Assembly: GCF_009758205.1 (NCBI RefSeq)
Contig: NZ_WRXN01000013.1
Location: forward strand, 1 to 64,000
Source: Chitinophaga tropicalis
Lineage (GTDB): Bacteria; Bacteroidota; Bacteroidia; Chitinophagales; Chitinophagaceae
Length of the DNA: 64,000 nucleotides
Reading direction: 5' to 3'
The notes beneath the pieces are model-generated. The model saw only the letters and a list, made by a program, of their open reading frames with translations. It searched no databases and was not told where the DNA came from. Shown here one piece after another: positions 60,917 to 64,000 of this stretch. Every line of letters begins with the position of its first letter. The stretch's first letter is position 1. Both the position numbers and the translations under genes were made by a program.

Positions 60917-62512
60917 TCAGTTCTGCAATGTCCATTGGCTGCTTTCAAAATAGGCCGGTACTGCCGTGCATTGTGCCAGTCCGCTCTGGTTTTCCAGGTT
61001 CAGGTAAGTTCCCTGCCATTCATTCTTCAGACGGGTATACCCGTTATAGTCTTCCAGCACCCAATAGCTGCTGTAGAAAGTATTTGGAACGTCAGTACTT
61101 TCTACATAGCTGTAGAGATGTTCTATGTTCAGATAATGTCCGCTAGCGAGGTTTTTGAAACGAACATGTCCGTTCACCTGCTCCTGTACCCATTTGTACT
61201 GATTGCCGGTATTGCCGGTGCTATATTTTACCTGTCCGTTCTCTTCATATAGATAGGTGTTCAGCCACCTGTTCTTGATATATACACCCTGAGTGGAAGG
61301 ACCGCTTATACTGTTTAATAATGCTTCAGCATCGCTCACCCGCAGATTGGCCAGATGAGTAAATACCTGCGCCAGTTGGGCCTGTATACTGCTATTACCA
61401 CTATATTGCTTTCTTGCCTGGTAAAGACGGAAAATGAGTTCCAGTTCATGCTGCCCATATTGCACACCTAATTTCTGCTGCATGATGGTGAGGAAGGAAT
61501 AGCCTGTTTCCTCCGTAGGTTCTATCATGGTGCCTTCTCCATAATCGTTCCAGGTTGCAAACTGTATGATGCTTACGCCAGAGTTAAGTGCTTTGTCCAG
61601 CATTGCAGAGAAAGTGGAGGTGCCATTGAAAGGGATCTGCCAGGTTGGTCCGTCGGCGCCACCGGCGGCATAAAAGGAATTGAAGCCCGGATATACTACT
61701 CCGATAGCCAGTGAGAAATTGGCCACCTGTGAATAGTAGTTGTCTACCACCGTAGGATGGTCCTGGTAGATCCAGGGAAATTCACCTCCTGCGTTATGGC
61801 TGCCTACCTGGCTGGTGAAACCATATAGAGGCAGTACTTTGGGCTTTGGATTGATGCCATTCAGTATTGCATCCCATTCAGAGGATTGATGAAAGGTGAT
61901 AGGGCCGAAGTTGAGCACAACGGGAACGTTGTTTGTTCTCAGGTAATTGGACTGGCCAAAGTAATTGTTCTGCATGTACACAAAATCTCCATGTGCCCCG
62001 GAGGTGTTGCCGGCATCCCAGTTTCTGTCTTCATGTACAATTGAAAATTGAAGTCCCACGGCATTGAGTTTGCTGATCAGTGCATTAGAGTTGTACAGGT
62101 TATCGGGATAATCATATAGTTGCCGGGTGCCTGGCCAGTCAATGAAGATACCATCTGCACCGGCGTACTTCATCAACAGTAACTGATATTCAAGGATATC
62201 AGGATCTGCGGATGCATAAGGGCCTGTTTTAGGATAATACCAGGCGGCAATCTGTCTTCTGCCATTGACGATGATATCCGGGTTCTGTGTATTCATCTTC
62301 CAGTGATAACCCCATGTACCTTTGGAGGCTGGTGTTTCAAACCAGGGCATCCAGTGAATGAAGATCTTCTTTGTGGTTGTCTTGCTTACGCCAGCGGCAT
62401 TTACCGTAACAGCCTGTAATGGGCTGTCTGATCGTGGAATGACCTCCTTTGCGGGTTTGTTACATGCAAACAGGAATAATGCACAGCATAGGAGCCGGGT
62501 TAGTGTTTTCAT
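60917..62512 (-). CDS. GH99/GH71-like lipoprotein with beta-trefoil C-terminus
   Basis: 531 aa. Lipoprotein signal with lipobox LFAC (Cys18). Residues about 45-350 carry the GH99/71-like pattern: FIHWMPWFETPASKGTWGYH, GADGIFIDWPG, ATWNDYGEGTMIEPTEETG with Trp/Glu typical of endo-mannanases. Residues about 415-531 hold three related KW-LEN or TYLNLEN segments, a beta-trefoil that may bind carbohydrate. It likely acts at the cell surface on mannose- or glucose-containing glycans. Confidence 0.75.
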   Translation of the reverse strand: MKTLTRLLCCALFLFACNKPAKEVIPRSDSPLQAVTVNAAGVSKTTTKKIFIHWMPWFETPASKGTWGYHWKMNTQNPDIIVNGRRQIAAWYYPKTGPYASADPDILEYQLLLMKYAGADGIFIDWPGTRQLYDYPDNLYNSNALISKLNAVGLQFSIVHEDRNWDAGNTSGAHGDFVYMQNNYFGQSNYLRTNNVPVVLNFGPITFHQSSEWDAILNGINPKPKVLPLYGFTSQVGSHNAGGEFPWIYQDHPTVVDNYYSQVANFSLAIGVVYPGFNSFYAAGGADGPTWQIPFNGTSTFSAMLDKALNSGVSIIQFATWNDYGEGTMIEPTEETGYSFLTIMQQKLGVQYGQHELELIFRLYQARKQYSGNSSIQAQLAQVFTHLANLRVSDAEALLNSISGPSTQGVYIKNRWLNTYLYEENGQVKYSTGNTGNQYKWVQEQVNGHVRFKNLASGHYLNIEHLYSYVESTDVPNTFYSSYWVLEDYNGYTRLKNEWQGTYLNLENQSGLAQCTAVPAYFESSQWTLQN

Positions 62513-62720
62513 AAGGTCTTAAATGAATTTTGAGGGTAATGAATGGGAGCGAAGATCGCTTCCGTTTTTCGGGAGTGAAGTTAGTTATACGTGGTCATCC
62601 GGCATTATAAAGTGCCCTGAATATAGAAGAAAAATACGCTTTGTTGTATTATATGATTGGAAATCAGTTTGATGTATGGGTGACGTATATAGACTTAGTC
62701 AAATGATAATGGTGGAATTT

Positions 62721-64000
62721 TTACCGGCAGACCGGCTGATACTTCCTGCCGTTCATATACAAATTCCAGTCGGCTTCAGTAAGTCTGTAATTGAGTAGCC
62801 TGCATGCAAGGCTTATTGCATCAGAAGCTCTCCAAAGCCATGCTGATGTTTTGTATTTTTGTGAGGCGGCAATGATATATTTACCGTCTGAAGAGAAAGC
62901 TACCTTTTCAACCGGGTCATTGGAATTCCAGGTTATGAAAGATACCTCTGTTTTTGTTTGAAGGTCGCGGATGTGTATTGTTCCATCCTGGCAGGCTGTA
63001 GCCAGGTATCTTCCCGTTTTGTCAAAAGAAGCGGCATTTACAGCTGAATTATGTCTGAAGCTGGTAGTCCTTTTACCCGTACGTATATCATACAGGGTAA
63101 TAGTGCTATCGTTAGAGCTGGAAACGGCTAATGATTTATTGTCAGGGCTTCCTGCAATATCCAGACCGTTGCTGACTGGAATGGTTACTTCGTCAGTGGC
63201 GCTATTATCAAAATTTAAGCGGAATATTTTATCTTCTGCGATCAGGCAAATGTGATTTTTATCCGGGCTAAGATTTACACTTCGTAAATTGGGATATTCT
63301 CTTGTAAAGAAAGAAGTTTTCTTTTCCATATTTAAGAGGCTTAATCTGTTGCCTGCATCGATAAGTACCAGTGATTGGGCGCTTCCGCTGAAGGCTATAT
63401 AATAAACAGGATCTTTGGCCGGTTGGGAGAAGAACGTCTTCCAGGAGGAGGTTTCTAAAATAGTTATACCATTTGCACTTCCAATGGCAAGGTATTTACC
63501 GTTGTGATCAAAGCTGAGGGAATTAATTCCCTTTCCCGGTGAATACTGGAAAATCAATTTGTGTGTTTTAACGTCCCATACCTTTACCAGGCTATCACTT
63601 GCTGTGGCAAGCATATTACCGGTGTCAGCATATGCAACTGTTGCAATGGGCAAGCCATGTTTAAATGCAGACATATTCTTTTTTGTGAGGTCCCATAATC
63701 TTGCAGCGCCATCTTCATTTCCAGTCAGAAGATGAGTATTATCGGGAGCCATAACTGCTGACCATCCCTGGGTTATAATAGGCACTCCTTCACCCGTAAT
63801 ACGGTCATTTGTTTCGACTTCTTTTCTTGTATTATCAACTACTTTCCATACTCTGCCCTTACTTCCATCAGCTGTAGCAATGTATTCACCGTCGGGGCTG
63901 AAACTAACGTTATAGGCATCTGCTTCTTTATAGAGGCGATTTACCTCTTTATAAGTAGTAGTGTTCCAGACACTCGTATAACTCCCGCCGGCAACAAAAT
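62721..64000 (-). CDS. WD40-repeat protein, C-terminal part (5' end beyond window)
   Basis: Partial: the frame stays open to the window edge, so the start seen at the GTG near 63785 is not real. Repeats with SPDGEYIATA, SFDKTGRYLATACQDGTIHI and VAFSSDGKYIIAAS are typical WD40 propeller blades. The ending (LTEADWNLYMNGRKYQPVC) is one I associate with nSTAND or caspase-WD40 proteins of bacteria, so an N-terminal enzyme or ATPase domain may lie to the right. Confidence 0.7.
   Translation of the reverse strand, partial: FVAGGSYTSVWNTTTYKEVNRLYKEADAYNVSFSPDGEYIATADGSKGRVWKVVDNTRKEVETNDRITGEGVPIITQGWSAVMAPDNTHLLTGNEDGAARLWDLTKKNMSAFKHGLPIATVAYADTGNMLATASDSLVKVWDVKTHKLIFQYSPGKGINSLSFDHNGKYLAIGSANGITILETSSWKTFFSQPAKDPVYYIAFSGSAQSLVLIDAGNRLSLLNMEKKTSFFTREYPNLRSVNLSPDKNHICLIAEDKIFRLNFDNSATDEVTIPVSNGLDIAGSPDNKSLAVSSSNDSTITLYDIRTGKRTTSFRHNSAVNAASFDKTGRYLATACQDGTIHIRDLQTKTEVSFITWNSNDPVEKVAFSSDGKYIIAASQKYKTSAWLWRASDAISLACRLLNYRLTEADWNLYMNGRKYQPVCR

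Noticed and set aside
63700..63785. GTG at the 3785-side of the WD40 frame as the gene start
   Set aside because: The same frame continues without stop and with WD40-like repeats up to the window edge, so the gene is truncated there.

Overview
The window looks like a chromosome segment of a Bacteroidota bacterium, probably a Chitinophaga-like member of the Chitinophagaceae, carrying one apparently complete prophage of about 48.6 kb. The taxonomic inference rests on several points: promoter-like TAnnTTTG boxes, near absence of Shine-Dalgarno sequences, a secreted GH78 rhamnosidase and a GH99/71-like lipoprotein, and phage families typical of this phylum. No marker gene in the window fixes the genus.

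Left flank (1-4405): the 3' tip of a group II intron (domains V and VI), two adjacent hypothetical genes (beta-helix-like and TPR-like), a structured gene-free stretch, an NAD-dependent epimerase/reductase and a Crp/Fnr-type regulator. A 3' fragment of a tRNA-Arg gene with its own terminator marks the left prophage junction.

Prophage (4406-53017) is bounded by a 35-bp direct repeat (4406-4440 and 52983-53017) inside tRNA-Arg(UCU). Layout: a leftward lysogeny arm (CI-like repressor, a lipoprotein, a small membrane protein, a HTH-like protein); operator palindromes and a Cro-like gene; a rightward early region with many very small genes and three tRNAs (Gly-CCC, Leu-TAG, Cys-GCA). A tight replication/recombination operon follows: Sak4-like ATPase, a PD-(D/E)XK nuclease fused to a FtsK/HerA-like ATPase, a long ParB-like protein, an SNF2/HARP-like helicase, a replisome-organiser-like protein, DnaB, RuvC-like resolvase and zinc-ribbon proteins. 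It ends in a terminator and a 1-kb non-coding region with DnaA boxes and tandem repeats (candidate origin), then a Dam-type methylase. The late region has an unusual order: terminase, tail module with tape measure, then ClpP-like protease, capsid and portal, then fibre/esterase, holin, spanin-like protein and GH73 endolysin. The right end has two leftward genes of unknown role, an XRE regulator embedded in palindromes, and the tyrosine integrase beside the reconstituted tRNA-Arg.

Right flank (53018-64000): uracil-DNA glycosylase, acyltransferase, a hypothetical protein, an AT-rich island with a solitary TIR-like (CAP12-type) putative defence effector, about 1 kb of apparently decayed DNA, alpha-L-rhamnosidase, a GH99/71-like lipoprotein with a beta-trefoil tail, and the C-terminal part of a WD40 protein that runs off the window.

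Strongest observations: integration has replaced the 3' end of the host tRNA-Arg, so the tRNA now expressed is a host-phage chimera with compensated T-stem changes; a probable -1 programmed frameshift at a nine-T run in a tail gene; the nuclease-FtsK fusion in the recombination operon; a nested scaffold-like start inside the protease gene; and the TIR-like protein with an uncharacterised C-terminal domain.
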